DNA of 64,000 bases, from NCBI RefSeq assembly GCF_038069655.2, contig NZ_CP150951.2, positions 2,382,001 to 2,446,000 on the forward strand, written 5' to 3'. This document shows, piece after piece, positions 18,315 through 26,521 of this stretch. Both the position numbers and the translations under genes were made by a program. The notes under the pieces are model-generated. The model had not been told where the DNA came from. It searched no databases and worked only from the letters and a program-made list of their open reading frames with translations. Within the stretch, counting starts at the first letter, position 1. The number at the start of each line of letters is the position of its first letter. The stretch comes from Yoonia sp. BS5-3. Lineage in GTDB: Bacteria > Pseudomonadota > Alphaproteobacteria > Rhodobacterales > Rhodobacteraceae.

Positions 18315-19073
18315 ATGTCCGATAAACCGATTATGGCCAAAGCGACCGCAGTTTGGCTTTGCGACAATACCACGCTGACATTCAAGCAGATCGCTGATTT
18401 TTGTGGTTTTCACGAGCTTGAGGTGCAGGGCATCGCCGATGGTGATGTGGCCACCGGCGTCAAAGGATTTGACCCGATTGCCAATAACCAGCTGACCCAA
18501 GAAGAAATTGACAAAGCCGAGGCCAGCCCCCTGCATAAGCTGAAGCTGAAATTCAACTCGGCTGCTGTGGGCGAAGAAAAACGTCGCGGGCCGCGCTACA
18601 CTCCATTGTCCAAGCGTCAGGATCGCCCGGCCTCGATCTATTGGCTGGTCAAATTCCACCCCGAACTGAGCGACGGCCAGATTTCCAAATTGGTTGGAAC
18701 GACCAAACCGACTATTCAGGCGATCCGCGAACGGACCCATTGGAATATCAACAATATCGATCCGATTGATCCGGTTGCGCTGGGCCTTTGCAAGCAATCC
18801 GAACTGGATGCCGCTGTCCAAAAAGCCAATGCCAAACGGGCGAAAGAGGGCACAGTGATGTCCGATGATGAGCGCCGTAAGCTTGTCAGCACAGAGCAAT
18901 CACTTGGCATGCCCGCCGAGCCGAAGATGCCAAGTGCGATGGCTGGGCTTGAGACATTTAGCCTCTCCGACCCCCGTGATGAGGGCGAAGAAGAGGAAGA
19001 TACCCGTGATGTGGGTGATGCGGACAGCTTCTTTAACCTGCCCGATGACAACACGGACGAAGACGACAACTAA
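18315..19073 (+). CDS. trcR: cell cycle transcriptional regulator TrcR (DUF1013)
   Basis: A 252-residue member of the DUF1013/TrcR family found only in alphaproteobacteria, where it is reported to work with RNA polymerase in cell-cycle gene control. Typical stretches are MAKATAVWLCDNTTLTFKQIADFCGFHELEVQGIADGD read in pieces, GPRYTPLSKRQDRPASIYWLVKFHPELSD and KLVGTTKPTIQAIRERTHWN, which looks like a helix-turn-helix. The C-terminal 60 residues are acidic and disordered. ATG at 18315 follows a purine-rich GGAGACGAAAG. Confidence 0.9.
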   Translation: MSDKPIMAKATAVWLCDNTTLTFKQIADFCGFHELEVQGIADGDVATGVKGFDPIANNQLTQEEIDKAEASPLHKLKLKFNSAAVGEEKRRGPRYTPLSKRQDRPASIYWLVKFHPELSDGQISKLVGTTKPTIQAIRERTHWNINNIDPIDPVALGLCKQSELDAAVQKANAKRAKEGTVMSDDERRKLVSTEQSLGMPAEPKMPSAMAGLETFSLSDPRDEGEEEEDTRDVGDADSFFNLPDDNTDEDDN

Positions 19074-19082
19074 GTTTGATGG

Positions 19083-19113
19083 GCCCGGTGCGCAGTGCTG
19101 CGTTCCGGGCTTT
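19083..19113 (+). terminator. Rho-independent terminator of trcR
   Basis: Outer stem GCCCGG/CCGGGC and inner stem CGCAG/CTGCG around a TG loop, followed by TTTCT. It begins 9 bases after the trcR stop and runs up to the stop of the convergent gene, so it may serve both. Confidence 0.7.
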
Positions 19114-19114
19114 C

Positions 19115-19909
19115 TCAGGCCGGATCGCGCAGCGTTTGAATATGCTGTTGCAGACGATCCTCATCCAACGCGCCAGGCGCTGCGAAGACGGCAAAACGGG
19201 CCTCAACGGCCAAACGCTGCGGGTTGGTTCCGGCCGGCAACGCCTCAAGATCGGTGATCCATAACTCCTCGACCTTGAACATCACGCCCGTCAACACGCA
19301 GTTCCCATAGGCGTCTTTAAGCGCGGCGCAAATCGCAGCTGCCTGCTGCATCCCAGCGACACGTGTATCAGCTTCATTTGGTGGCAGCAGATCACCGCTA
19401 TGGGGCAGCGCCACGCTGACTTCTGTTATTGCACCGTCTTCCATGTCAAATGGGGACCCCATGTCGAAATCGGGCAAAAAGGCCAGCTGGCCGGTCAACG
19501 CAAGTTTGCCCTCGCGTGTTTCATGCGTATGGGTATGCAGCACATCGCAAAGCGTGCCGATACTGCGCACAACCTCATCGCAATAGGGGATCAGCCGGGC
19601 CGGGGCGCGGGCGGCCGCATAAAGCGGCAAAAGCGCCGGATCAGGTGTGGTTTCCTGCGGCTGTAGCAGCGCGTCAGGGGGGATGATTTCGGTCACTTCG
19701 ACGTAACGTGTCTGGTTCAAGTCGTCCGCGCTGAAGAGTGCCCGCAGCTCTGGCCTGTCGATCGGCGGCACGATTTCGGGGGCTGCGGCTGCCGTAGTCG
19801 TATCATCGCGCAGCCAAAACGCGATGTCATAGCCGTGGGCATTCAAAATGACCGTTGGCGCGGCGATCAACAATCCGAAGAAAACGGTGAAAATACGATA
19901 GAGGTTCAT
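19115..19909 (-). CDS. hypothetical membrane-anchored protein, partner of the upstream gene
   Basis: I do not recognise this 264-residue protein. The first 25 residues form an uncleaved signal anchor (RIFTVFFGLLIAAPTVIL) with the rest probably in the periplasm. There are a few paired cysteines (YCDEV, LCDVL, ICAAL, NCVL), which suggests disulfides. The mid part AARAPARLIPYCDEVVRSIGTLCDVL is the most protein-family-like. Its ATG overlaps the stop of the previous gene by 4 bp, so the two are made together and may form a complex. Confidence 0.7.
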   Translation of the reverse strand: MNLYRIFTVFFGLLIAAPTVILNAHGYDIAFWLRDDTTTAAAAPEIVPPIDRPELRALFSADDLNQTRYVEVTEIIPPDALLQPQETTPDPALLPLYAAARAPARLIPYCDEVVRSIGTLCDVLHTHTHETREGKLALTGQLAFLPDFDMGSPFDMEDGAITEVSVALPHSGDLLPPNEADTRVAGMQQAAAICAALKDAYGNCVLTGVMFKVEELWITDLEALPAGTNPQRLAVEARFAVFAAPGALDEDRLQQHIQTLRDPA

Positions 19910-21222
19910 TGCAAATCTCTTCTTTCCACTGGCGCCGGGTTAAGTGCCCCAATATCAGCGCCTACAGCGGCCAGCAGCGTTTGTTGATGCAGCCGGTTGA
20001 CTGCGTCGGTGCGCGATTGGGTGTCGCCAGTCAGCACATGATCGGTTCGCATCAGATGAATGTCTTGCCCCGCGAGCGATTGGTATGCGATCGGCTGCTC
20101 TGGAATGTCGCCGTAAAGCACATGGGCAGTTTCACGAAGCGCAATGACATCGGTGCTGGCATCAACCCCGAAATTTTCGCTGAACCAGCGATCATAGGCA
20201 ATGTAACCGGCGGTGTAGGTCTGTAATTGATCAGCTGTAACGCTATCGCCGGCAGCTGCCCTTTCAGACCCGATCCAATCGGGTTGCGGGTTCCGCCAAG
20301 GGCGAACCATGCAGTCGCTTTGATCATCAGTGATTACCTGATCGGCCGGGACAAAATCGCTGACCAAAAGGGCATCAAACGTGGTTGTCGGCGCAATATT
20401 GGCAAGTCCGGAAATCTCTGATGAAACGATGGCCACATGCGCAACGGTCACGCCGGGCGCCGCGTGAATATTCCAGACAATGCCGTTCCCCATATTTTGC
20501 AGCGCAAGGTATAGTGGCGCGGTGTTATCGGTCAGGAAGACATCGATGCTGGACATGGCGCCCGTGACTTGGGCATTTTGATCATAGGCCGCGCCATTTT
20601 GTGTCACAGCGGTAACATTCCGCATCAACTGATCGGATAGCGCGGAGGCAGAAAAAGCCTGAAGCGGTGCAGGCAGGGTGCCGTTCTCGACGCGGATATT
20701 GACCAGTTTCTCATTGGGAAGTGGTCTGCGCAGGTTACAGCTTGCATTGCGCGCGAAGGGTCTGACTTGACCGATCTCAGTCGTATCGTCCGCAAATGAT
20801 ATGTTTGTCGCCACCTGCGTAAGATCGACTAGGTCGCCATTTAATTGCGCCACTGCCTGAGGTTGTGCGGTGGGGCCGAAAAATGACATAACGTCATTTT
20901 CAACGATATCAGCCAGCTTGTCTGCAATGATTTGGTCCTCAGATGGGGCCTCGCGCATCCCGGTTATGGTGGCGACGGTGTTCTTCAAATCATCAGGGAG
21001 CGCTTTGAAGCCTACAAAACTGCCAAAAGCCGCGCAGATTATAATGCCTAACCAAATCAGTGTATTACGTATGAATAGGCTGTCAGGTGCTGATCCGTCA
21101 GCTTGCGCATTCACCGGGCGGACCGCCTTTGGGGGAGTGGGCGCATCAGAGTCGCCCTGCTTACCGCTTTCGATCCGCTGAAGGCGGGCCGCAAAGCTTT
21201 CTTGTTGCTCTTTATCGGTCAT
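19906..21222 (-). CDS. hypothetical single-pass membrane protein
   Basis: A 438-residue protein I do not recognise. It has a soluble N-terminus (about 45 residues, charged, with QESFAARLQRIES), one membrane helix (TLIWLGIIICAAFGSFVGF) and a periplasmic part of some 370 residues, with beta-like segments and a cysteine pair (ASCNLRRPLP and SDCMVRPW). The protein downstream (19115-19909) is anchored the same way and overlaps by 4 bp. ATG at 21222 is preferred to the upstream TTG at 21246. Neither protein resembles a known transporter or secretion part. Confidence 0.7.
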   Translation of the reverse strand: MTDKEQQESFAARLQRIESGKQGDSDAPTPPKAVRPVNAQADGSAPDSLFIRNTLIWLGIIICAAFGSFVGFKALPDDLKNTVATITGMREAPSEDQIIADKLADIVENDVMSFFGPTAQPQAVAQLNGDLVDLTQVATNISFADDTTEIGQVRPFARNASCNLRRPLPNEKLVNIRVENGTLPAPLQAFSASALSDQLMRNVTAVTQNGAAYDQNAQVTGAMSSIDVFLTDNTAPLYLALQNMGNGIVWNIHAAPGVTVAHVAIVSSEISGLANIAPTTTFDALLVSDFVPADQVITDDQSDCMVRPWRNPQPDWIGSERAAAGDSVTADQLQTYTAGYIAYDRWFSENFGVDASTDVIALRETAHVLYGDIPEQPIAYQSLAGQDIHLMRTDHVLTGDTQSRTDAVNRLHQQTLLAAVGADIGALNPAPVERRDLQ

Positions 21223-21316
21223 CGTTACCCAAACACTGTTCGACAACCCTAAGTTATCGATAAAATTTGACCGATCAATTGCGAGTTTGTGGCAATACCG
21301 AGAAAATTTGTGTTCG

Positions 21317-21910
21317 TTACAGCGTTTTTCGGGCGTTTAGAGCGGCGCTAATGGTTCCGTCATCGAGGTAATCAAGCTCTCCGCCGACCGGGACGCCTTG
21401 TGCGAGGGAGGTCACATTTACATGGGGCAATTGATCGGCGATGTAGTGCGCCGTGGTTTGTCCATCGATTGTGGCACCAAGCGCGAGGATAACCTCGCTG
21501 ATATGTTCTGATGCAACCCTGTCGATCAGTTTGGGTATGCGCAGTTCTTCGGGGCCGATTGCATCAAGTGCTGACAATGTACCACCCAAGACGTGATATC
21601 GGCCCTTGAATACGCTGGATCTTTCCATGGCCCAGAGATCTGCGACGTCTTCGACAACCGCGATTTGTCCGTTGGCCCGTTTTTCGGACTGGCAGATATC
21701 GCAGAGATCCTTTGTACACACATTGCCGCAATTAAGGCACTCGCGCACGGTGGAACCGACACGGTGCATCGCGTCGGCCAGTGGCATTAAGACAAGCGCA
21801 CGTTTCTTGATCAGGTGCAGCACTGCCCGCCGTGCTGACCTGGGACCCAGCCCAGGCAGCTTGGCCATCAATGTGATCAATGTCTCAAGATCTTCGTTGT
21901 CGTTGCTCAT
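21317..21910 (-). CDS. recR: recombination mediator protein RecR
   Basis: A DNA repair protein that, with RecO or RecF, helps load RecA on gapped DNA. It shows the helix-hairpin-helix [18 protein letters not shown], the four-cysteine zinc finger [16 protein letters not shown] and the Toprim domain ([34 protein letters not shown]). Length 197 is normal. It is the last gene of the dnaX-ybaB-recR string, an order kept in many bacteria, with 77 bases between ybaB and recR filled by two palindromes. Confidence 0.95.
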   Translation of the reverse strand: MSNDNEDLETLITLMAKLPGLGPRSARRAVLHLIKKRALVLMPLADAMHRVGSTVRECLNCGNVCTKDLCDICQSEKRANGQIAVVEDVADLWAMERSSVFKGRYHVLGGTLSALDAIGPEELRIPKLIDRVASEHISEVILALGATIDGQTTAHYIADQLPHVNVTSLAQGVPVGGELDYLDDGTISAALNARKTL

Positions 21911-21928
21911 ATTTCTGTGCGGGGCGGC

Positions 21929-21952
21929 GAAGAAATTTCTAGAAATTTCTTC
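21929..21952. repeat. perfect palindrome GAAGAAATTTC, family A
   Basis: Arms GAAGAAATTTC and GAAATTTCTTC with TA between, in the gap between ybaB and recR, 19 bases before the recR start. The left flank GGGCGGC is shared with the element at 52509-52532, so this is a dispersed repeat and not chance symmetry. Confidence 0.75.
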
Positions 21953-21958
21953 TGGGGC

Positions 21959-21980
21959 ATGAATTTTCGTGAAAATTCAT
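21959..21980. repeat. perfect palindrome ATGAATTTTC
   Basis: Arms ATGAATTTTC and GAAAATTCAT with GT between, 7 bases after the ybaB stop. It has the same AATTT-type core as its neighbour but no shared flank. It could fold at the ybaB mRNA end. Confidence 0.6.
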
Positions 21981-21987
21981 TTGCAGT

Positions 21988-22332
21988 TTAGAAAGGCAGG
22001 TTGACGCCGGGCGGTAGCCCCAGGCCTTCGGTAATCTTGGCCATCTCTTCTTGCGAACGTTCCGATGCTTTGCTTTGCGCATCTTTGATCGCAGCAAGGA
22101 TCAAATCTTCGACAACCTCTTTGTCATCGCCGTTGAAAATCGACGGATCAATATCCAGCGCCTTTAGCTCGCCTTTTGCGGTCGCTGTCGCTTTTACCAG
22201 TCCAGCGCCGCTGACACCTTCCACGGTGATCGTATTCAGGTCTTCCTGCACCTGGGCCATCTTCGCCTGCACTTCTTGTGCCTGCTTCATCATCTTGGCC
22301 ATATCGCCAAGCCCGCTAAGTCCTTTGAGCAT
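21988..22332 (-). CDS. YbaB/EbfC nucleoid-associated protein
   Basis: A small DNA-binding protein of 114 residues that forms a dimer and shapes the nucleoid. The family pattern is clear: GDMAKMMKQAQEVQAKMAQVQEDLNTITVEG, the G-x-V-KATATAKGELKALDIDPSIF block, and DLILAAIKDAQSKASERSQEEMAKITEGL with PPGVNLPF at the end. It lies between dnaX and recR, as in most Proteobacteria. Confidence 0.94.
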   Translation of the reverse strand: MLKGLSGLGDMAKMMKQAQEVQAKMAQVQEDLNTITVEGVSGAGLVKATATAKGELKALDIDPSIFNGDDKEVVEDLILAAIKDAQSKASERSQEEMAKITEGLGLPPGVNLPF

Positions 22333-22390
22333 ATGACTTCTCCTATCGTTAATTCATGATCCAGTTAGGTCTTTTGACCGACGGGTGCAA

Positions 22391-24139
22391 TCAGTCCTCA
22401 TCAAACGGATCCCATTCCTCATCCACTTCAGGCAGCGCGTCAGTCAGTGCTTCTTGCGCTTTTTCTGCCTCTGTGCGGATGTCGGTGATCCTGGCCTTTG
22501 GGAAGGCAGCGATGACAGCTTGTACAAGCGGATGTGCTTCTGCCTCGGCCTTGACAGCGTTTTCTGCGGCATCGCGCTTTTCGGCTATTGTTGGCTCTCC
22601 GCCGCTGGCCACGCTGATCGCCCAGCGGTTTCCCGTCCAGGCCTGCAGCCGCGCGCCAAGCCGCCCGATCAGATCGGGCGCGGCATCGGCAGTTGGGTTT
22701 ACCTCAATCCGTCCAGGTTGATAATTAACCAGGCGCAGCCCGGTTTCCACTTCCACCAGCAATTTCACATCGCGGTGGGTCCGGATCAGCTCAACCACAT
22801 CCTCAAAGCGGGCGTAATGCTGTAAAGCGTCCTGGGCCAGAGCCGTCGCAGTCTGCGCGCCAGATGCAACCGGGCCGCCTGGGGCATGAGGCACGGGGGC
22901 AGCTTGGCTTGCATGGGCCTGCGTGCTGCCAGCAGTCGGTGCGGGGCGGCTGCCGGAGGGGCCATTGCCCGGCGGCGGCGCGCTATTTTCCAGTTTGCGG
23001 ACCAATTCGTCCGGGCTGGGCAGGTCGGCGACATGGGTCAAGCGGATGACGGCCATTTCGGCGGCCATCATCGCGTTGGGCGCCATGGCGACTTCTTCGA
23101 GCGATTTGAGCAACATCTGCCACATCCGCGAGAGCACCCGCATCGGTAGGGCGCTGGCCATGGCGTGCCCGCGGGCACGCTCATCGGGGCTTATTGTGGG
23201 GTCTTCGGCAGCTTCGGGTGTGATCTTGACCACGCTGACCCAGTGACACACTTCGGCCAGATCGCGCAGCACAGCCATCGGATCCGCCCCATCAGCATAC
23301 TGCGCCGAAAGTTCTGTCAATGCGGTGGCCGCTTCGCCCTTAAGGATCATATCAAAAAGGTCCAAAACGCGGCCCCGGTCGGCAAGGCCCAGCATGGCAC
23401 GGACCTGTTCGGCGCTGGTTTCGCCTGCGCCATGGCTGATGGCCTGATCCAGCAAGGATTGCGCATCACGGGCCGAACCTTCGGCCGCCCGGGTGATCAG
23501 GGCTAATGCCTCATCGGTGATTTCGGCCCCCTCGGCGGTTGCAATTTTGCGCAACAGGCCAATTTGGGCTTCAGGCTCAATCCGGCGCAGGTCAAACCGC
23601 TGACAACGGGACAAGACCGTGACAGGGACCTGCCGAATTTCGGTCGTAGCGAAGATGAATTTTACATGGGCGGGCGGCTCTTCAAGCGTTTTAAGCAACG
23701 CGTTAAAGGCGTTCTTGGACAGCATGTGCACTTCGTCGATGATGTAGATCTTATACCGGGCCGAGGCCGCACGGTAATTCACACTATCGATAATTTCGCG
23801 AATATCGCCAACACCTGTTCGTGATGCCGCGTCCATTTCCATCACGTCGACATGGCGGCCTTCCATGATTGCTGTGCAATGCTCACATTGGCCGCATGGC
23901 TCCGTCGTCGGCCCGCCGTTGCCGTCAGGACCAATGCAATTCATGCCCTTGGCAATGATCCGGGCGGTTGTGGTTTTCCCGGTCCCGCGGATACCGGTCA
24001 TCATAAAGGCCTGGGCGATCCGGTCGGCTGCAAATGCGTTTTTGAGCGTGCGCACCATCGCATCCTGCCCGACAAGATCGGCAAAGGTCTCGGGCCGGTA
24101 TTTACGGGCGAGCACTTGATAGCTGGGTTGGTCGGTCAT
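22391..24139 (-). CDS. dnaX: DNA polymerase III subunit gamma/tau
   Basis: The clamp-loader ATPase, 582 residues. Walker A is GIRGTGKT (49-56), the zinc-binding cysteines are C68, C82, C85 and C88, the DExx box is IIDEVHMLSKNAFNALLKTLEEPPAH read in two parts, and the arginine finger is LSRCQRFDLRRI. The Pro/Ala-rich linker around 390-430 and the C-terminal tau part follow. ATG at 24139 is preferred since family members start with MxDQxxYQVLARKYRP; a GTG ten codons upstream is open. I saw no obvious A-run slippery site for a shorter gamma form. Confidence 0.95.
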   Translation of the reverse strand: MTDQPSYQVLARKYRPETFADLVGQDAMVRTLKNAFAADRIAQAFMMTGIRGTGKTTTARIIAKGMNCIGPDGNGGPTTEPCGQCEHCTAIMEGRHVDVMEMDAASRTGVGDIREIIDSVNYRAASARYKIYIIDEVHMLSKNAFNALLKTLEEPPAHVKFIFATTEIRQVPVTVLSRCQRFDLRRIEPEAQIGLLRKIATAEGAEITDEALALITRAAEGSARDAQSLLDQAISHGAGETSAEQVRAMLGLADRGRVLDLFDMILKGEAATALTELSAQYADGADPMAVLRDLAEVCHWVSVVKITPEAAEDPTISPDERARGHAMASALPMRVLSRMWQMLLKSLEEVAMAPNAMMAAEMAVIRLTHVADLPSPDELVRKLENSAPPPGNGPSGSRPAPTAGSTQAHASQAAPVPHAPGGPVASGAQTATALAQDALQHYARFEDVVELIRTHRDVKLLVEVETGLRLVNYQPGRIEVNPTADAAPDLIGRLGARLQAWTGNRWAISVASGGEPTIAEKRDAAENAVKAEAEAHPLVQAVIAAFPKARITDIRTEAEKAQEALTDALPEVDEEWDPFDED

Positions 24140-24201
24140 GGGCGCCTTTGGATTCGGATGCTGTGTCACAGTAGGTGGCAGAGCGGCGAAGGTCTACCAG
24201 A

Positions 24202-24564
24202 TCAAAGCGACCACAGGATAATTCCGGTGCCGATGGTCGCGATGGTCATCGTGGCGGCAAATATGACAAAGCTGCGGCTTGGGGTGGCCTCAACATCGCG
24301 TTCGCGTAACCGGGTCAGTGTTTTATGTGCCTGCCGGCACGCGGACCAGAAAATCGCAATGGCCGCGAGCAGAAAAATAGTGGCCACCAGCTTAGCCGCC
24401 CAAGTGGGTTCAAATGCGCCAAAAACGGCCTTCAGACCAATAGCGACACCAACTGCGCCAAGCCCGGTGCCCATCCAGCTTGAGAAGGTGCGCTCATTGG
24501 CCATGATCGTGCGATCTTCGGCCCATTTGGTGCGCTCTTTGGCAAGGTCATTGTTATCCGGCAT
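24202..24564 (-). CDS. DUF202 (YidH-like) membrane protein
   Basis: A 120-residue inner-membrane protein of the DUF202/YidH family. The conserved cytoplasmic start with RTKWAEDRTIMANERTFSSWMGTGLGAVGVAI is followed by three predicted helices (about 32-50, 58-78 and 98-118). Members of this family are often near transporters, but their role is unknown. ATG at 24564 is preferred to the upstream GTG at 24573. It lies 62 bp upstream of dnaX on the same strand. Confidence 0.85.
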   Translation of the reverse strand: MPDNNDLAKERTKWAEDRTIMANERTFSSWMGTGLGAVGVAIGLKAVFGAFEPTWAAKLVATIFLLAAIAIFWSACRQAHKTLTRLRERDVEATPSRSFVIFAATMTIATIGTGIILWSL

Positions 24565-24610
24565 GACGCCCACTTAAACGATTGCCCGGAAAGCGTAAAT
24601 GTTAAACGCC

Positions 24611-26293
24611 CTAACAGTCTGGGTCCGCTGCACAGTGCTGCAAGGCGGCCTGGGTCGCTGCATCATAGTTGCCGCTAAGCTGTCCCTGATAATAACCTGC
24701 TGACTGCATTTTTTGCTGAAAGGCGAGGATCAGCTCTGCGTTCTCACCTTGCAACGCGGCGTCAAAATCGGCCTGCGCGGCATCGGCCCGTGACTGAGAT
24801 TGGTAAAGGGCGCCGCGCCGTAATAACGCGTTGGCGCGGGCTGAGTCGTTACTGGCCAGATCCCGGGTGCCGATTTCAGCCAGTCGAATTGCCGCACTGT
24901 AGCTTTCCAGCGCTTCACTTTCACGGCCCAGTCGTTCCAATATCTCGCCGCGCAATGACCAGTTGTTACTGTCATCGGGATCATGTTCCGTCATTGTTTC
25001 AACGGCGTCAAATGCCTCTTGCCAATGGCCGCGCCCGTGATGCAACTGTATTTTTGCGCGCATGGCGACGGCGTAAAGTCCGGCCAGATCGCCGACATTG
25101 CCAACCAGCTTGTTTGCCGCTTCATTTTGCCCTGCCTCTTCCAATATGCTGATCCGAGAGGAAAGCGTATTGATGGCATCCTGCGTCTGGCTTGGATCGG
25201 ACGTCAGGTAGTCCAAGTCGGCGAGGGCAAGATCAAACTGGCCTTGCTGCAGATAAATCGCAGATCGCGCGAAGATGTAATCAAAAGGAAATTCCGTGGC
25301 CGCGATAATCGCATTCATATCATTGATCGCCCCAATGAATTGACCGGTTTGCGATTGGCCGATTGCCCTTAAATACAACAGGTCCAAATTCTGGGGTTCG
25401 TTGATCAAACCTGCATCTGCAAAAGCGATCACTCCACTGGGGTCACTGGAAAGCTGGTCTTGAATACCCTCAAGCAGCCGGCGCATTTCGCGTCTTGCTG
25501 GTCCGTAATTTGGATCCAAAGCCAGCGCCTCTTGCAAGTCGGTAAGCCCTGCGCTGTCATGACCCAGCCGGATGTTCAACCATCCCCGTTGATACCAAGG
25601 CCACATCGTTTTTGGGTCATTGGCGATGACGTGGCCGATATCGGTTACCGCACCTGCATAATCGCCAAGTTGCCGTTTGACCCAGGACCTTTCCTGCCAC
25701 AGCCCCATAACGGCAGGATGTTTCTCAATCGCGCCGTCCAAAATGATTAGCGCAGCTTCATCATTCTCCAAATCCTGAAGCAAATCAGCCCGGGCGCGAA
25801 GCAGATATCGGTCATCTGGTGCAATAAGCGCGGCCCGGTTCAAATCCGCATCAGCAAGGTCATAACTTTCCATCAACCGATACGTTTCTGCCCGTCCAAC
25901 CAGCCCATACAGATCATCGGGACGATGATGTAAAAAGATATCATAGTCGCGCAAGGCGGCAGGGAAATCGTGCTTATGACGGGACAGCAGCGACCCGCGC
26001 TCGTAGAATGCCGTGATTTTGTTTGGGAACAGTGCAATCGCATTGTCATAGTGACCCAAAGCGGTTTCCCAGTCTCCGCGTTTGTCGCTCAGCCTGCCAA
26101 GGTGAAAGGCGACGCGCCCGCGTTCTTCGTCTGAAAGACTGTCTGTTGCGTAGGCGCGCAGGCAGATATCCTCGCTGCCGTCGTCCAGTAAACAATCTGC
26201 GGCCAGCGGGTGCAGTCCTGTGCTGGTGCTGTAGACGTAGATCGCAGCGGCAGCTGCGCACAACAGCAATGTAAGAGCTCTGGTTTTGTTCAT
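24611..26293 (-). CDS. TPR-repeat protein with peptidoglycan-binding-like C-terminus
   Basis: A 560-residue protein with an N-terminal signal or anchor (RALTLLLCAAAAAIYVYS), at least eight TPR units between residues 60 and 520 (for example GDWETALGHYDNAIALFPN and AGLTDLQEALALDPNYGPA) and a short C-terminal segment (QKMQSAGYYQGQLSGNYDAATQAAL) that looks like a peptidoglycan-binding repeat (YxGxxxGxxxxxTxxA). This suggests a periplasmic adaptor at the cell wall. The final cysteine is three bases before the stop. ATG at 26293 is preferred. No partner gene is obvious. Confidence 0.8.
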   Translation of the reverse strand: MNKTRALTLLLCAAAAAIYVYSTSTGLHPLAADCLLDDGSEDICLRAYATDSLSDEERGRVAFHLGRLSDKRGDWETALGHYDNAIALFPNKITAFYERGSLLSRHKHDFPAALRDYDIFLHHRPDDLYGLVGRAETYRLMESYDLADADLNRAALIAPDDRYLLRARADLLQDLENDEAALIILDGAIEKHPAVMGLWQERSWVKRQLGDYAGAVTDIGHVIANDPKTMWPWYQRGWLNIRLGHDSAGLTDLQEALALDPNYGPARREMRRLLEGIQDQLSSDPSGVIAFADAGLINEPQNLDLLYLRAIGQSQTGQFIGAINDMNAIIAATEFPFDYIFARSAIYLQQGQFDLALADLDYLTSDPSQTQDAINTLSSRISILEEAGQNEAANKLVGNVGDLAGLYAVAMRAKIQLHHGRGHWQEAFDAVETMTEHDPDDSNNWSLRGEILERLGRESEALESYSAAIRLAEIGTRDLASNDSARANALLRRGALYQSQSRADAAQADFDAALQGENAELILAFQQKMQSAGYYQGQLSGNYDAATQAALQHCAADPDC

Positions 26294-26521
26294 CAATTTC
26301 TCCGATGATGGGTTCTAGATATAGTGGCGGCAAACAATCAACCGTCGAAAGCTATTGCGCAGCTATATTCGTTGACATAGATTGTTGCTGCCGTGTTGGG
26401 CGGCAGCCAGGTTCGCGGAAAGCGCGCAGCACCCAATAACGACCTTTAGACGCCTCAGATTGGTGGTCTTTCTCATTTGCCCGGATTAGCGAACCGGCGG
26501 GTACATGTCATGAGGAAGCCA

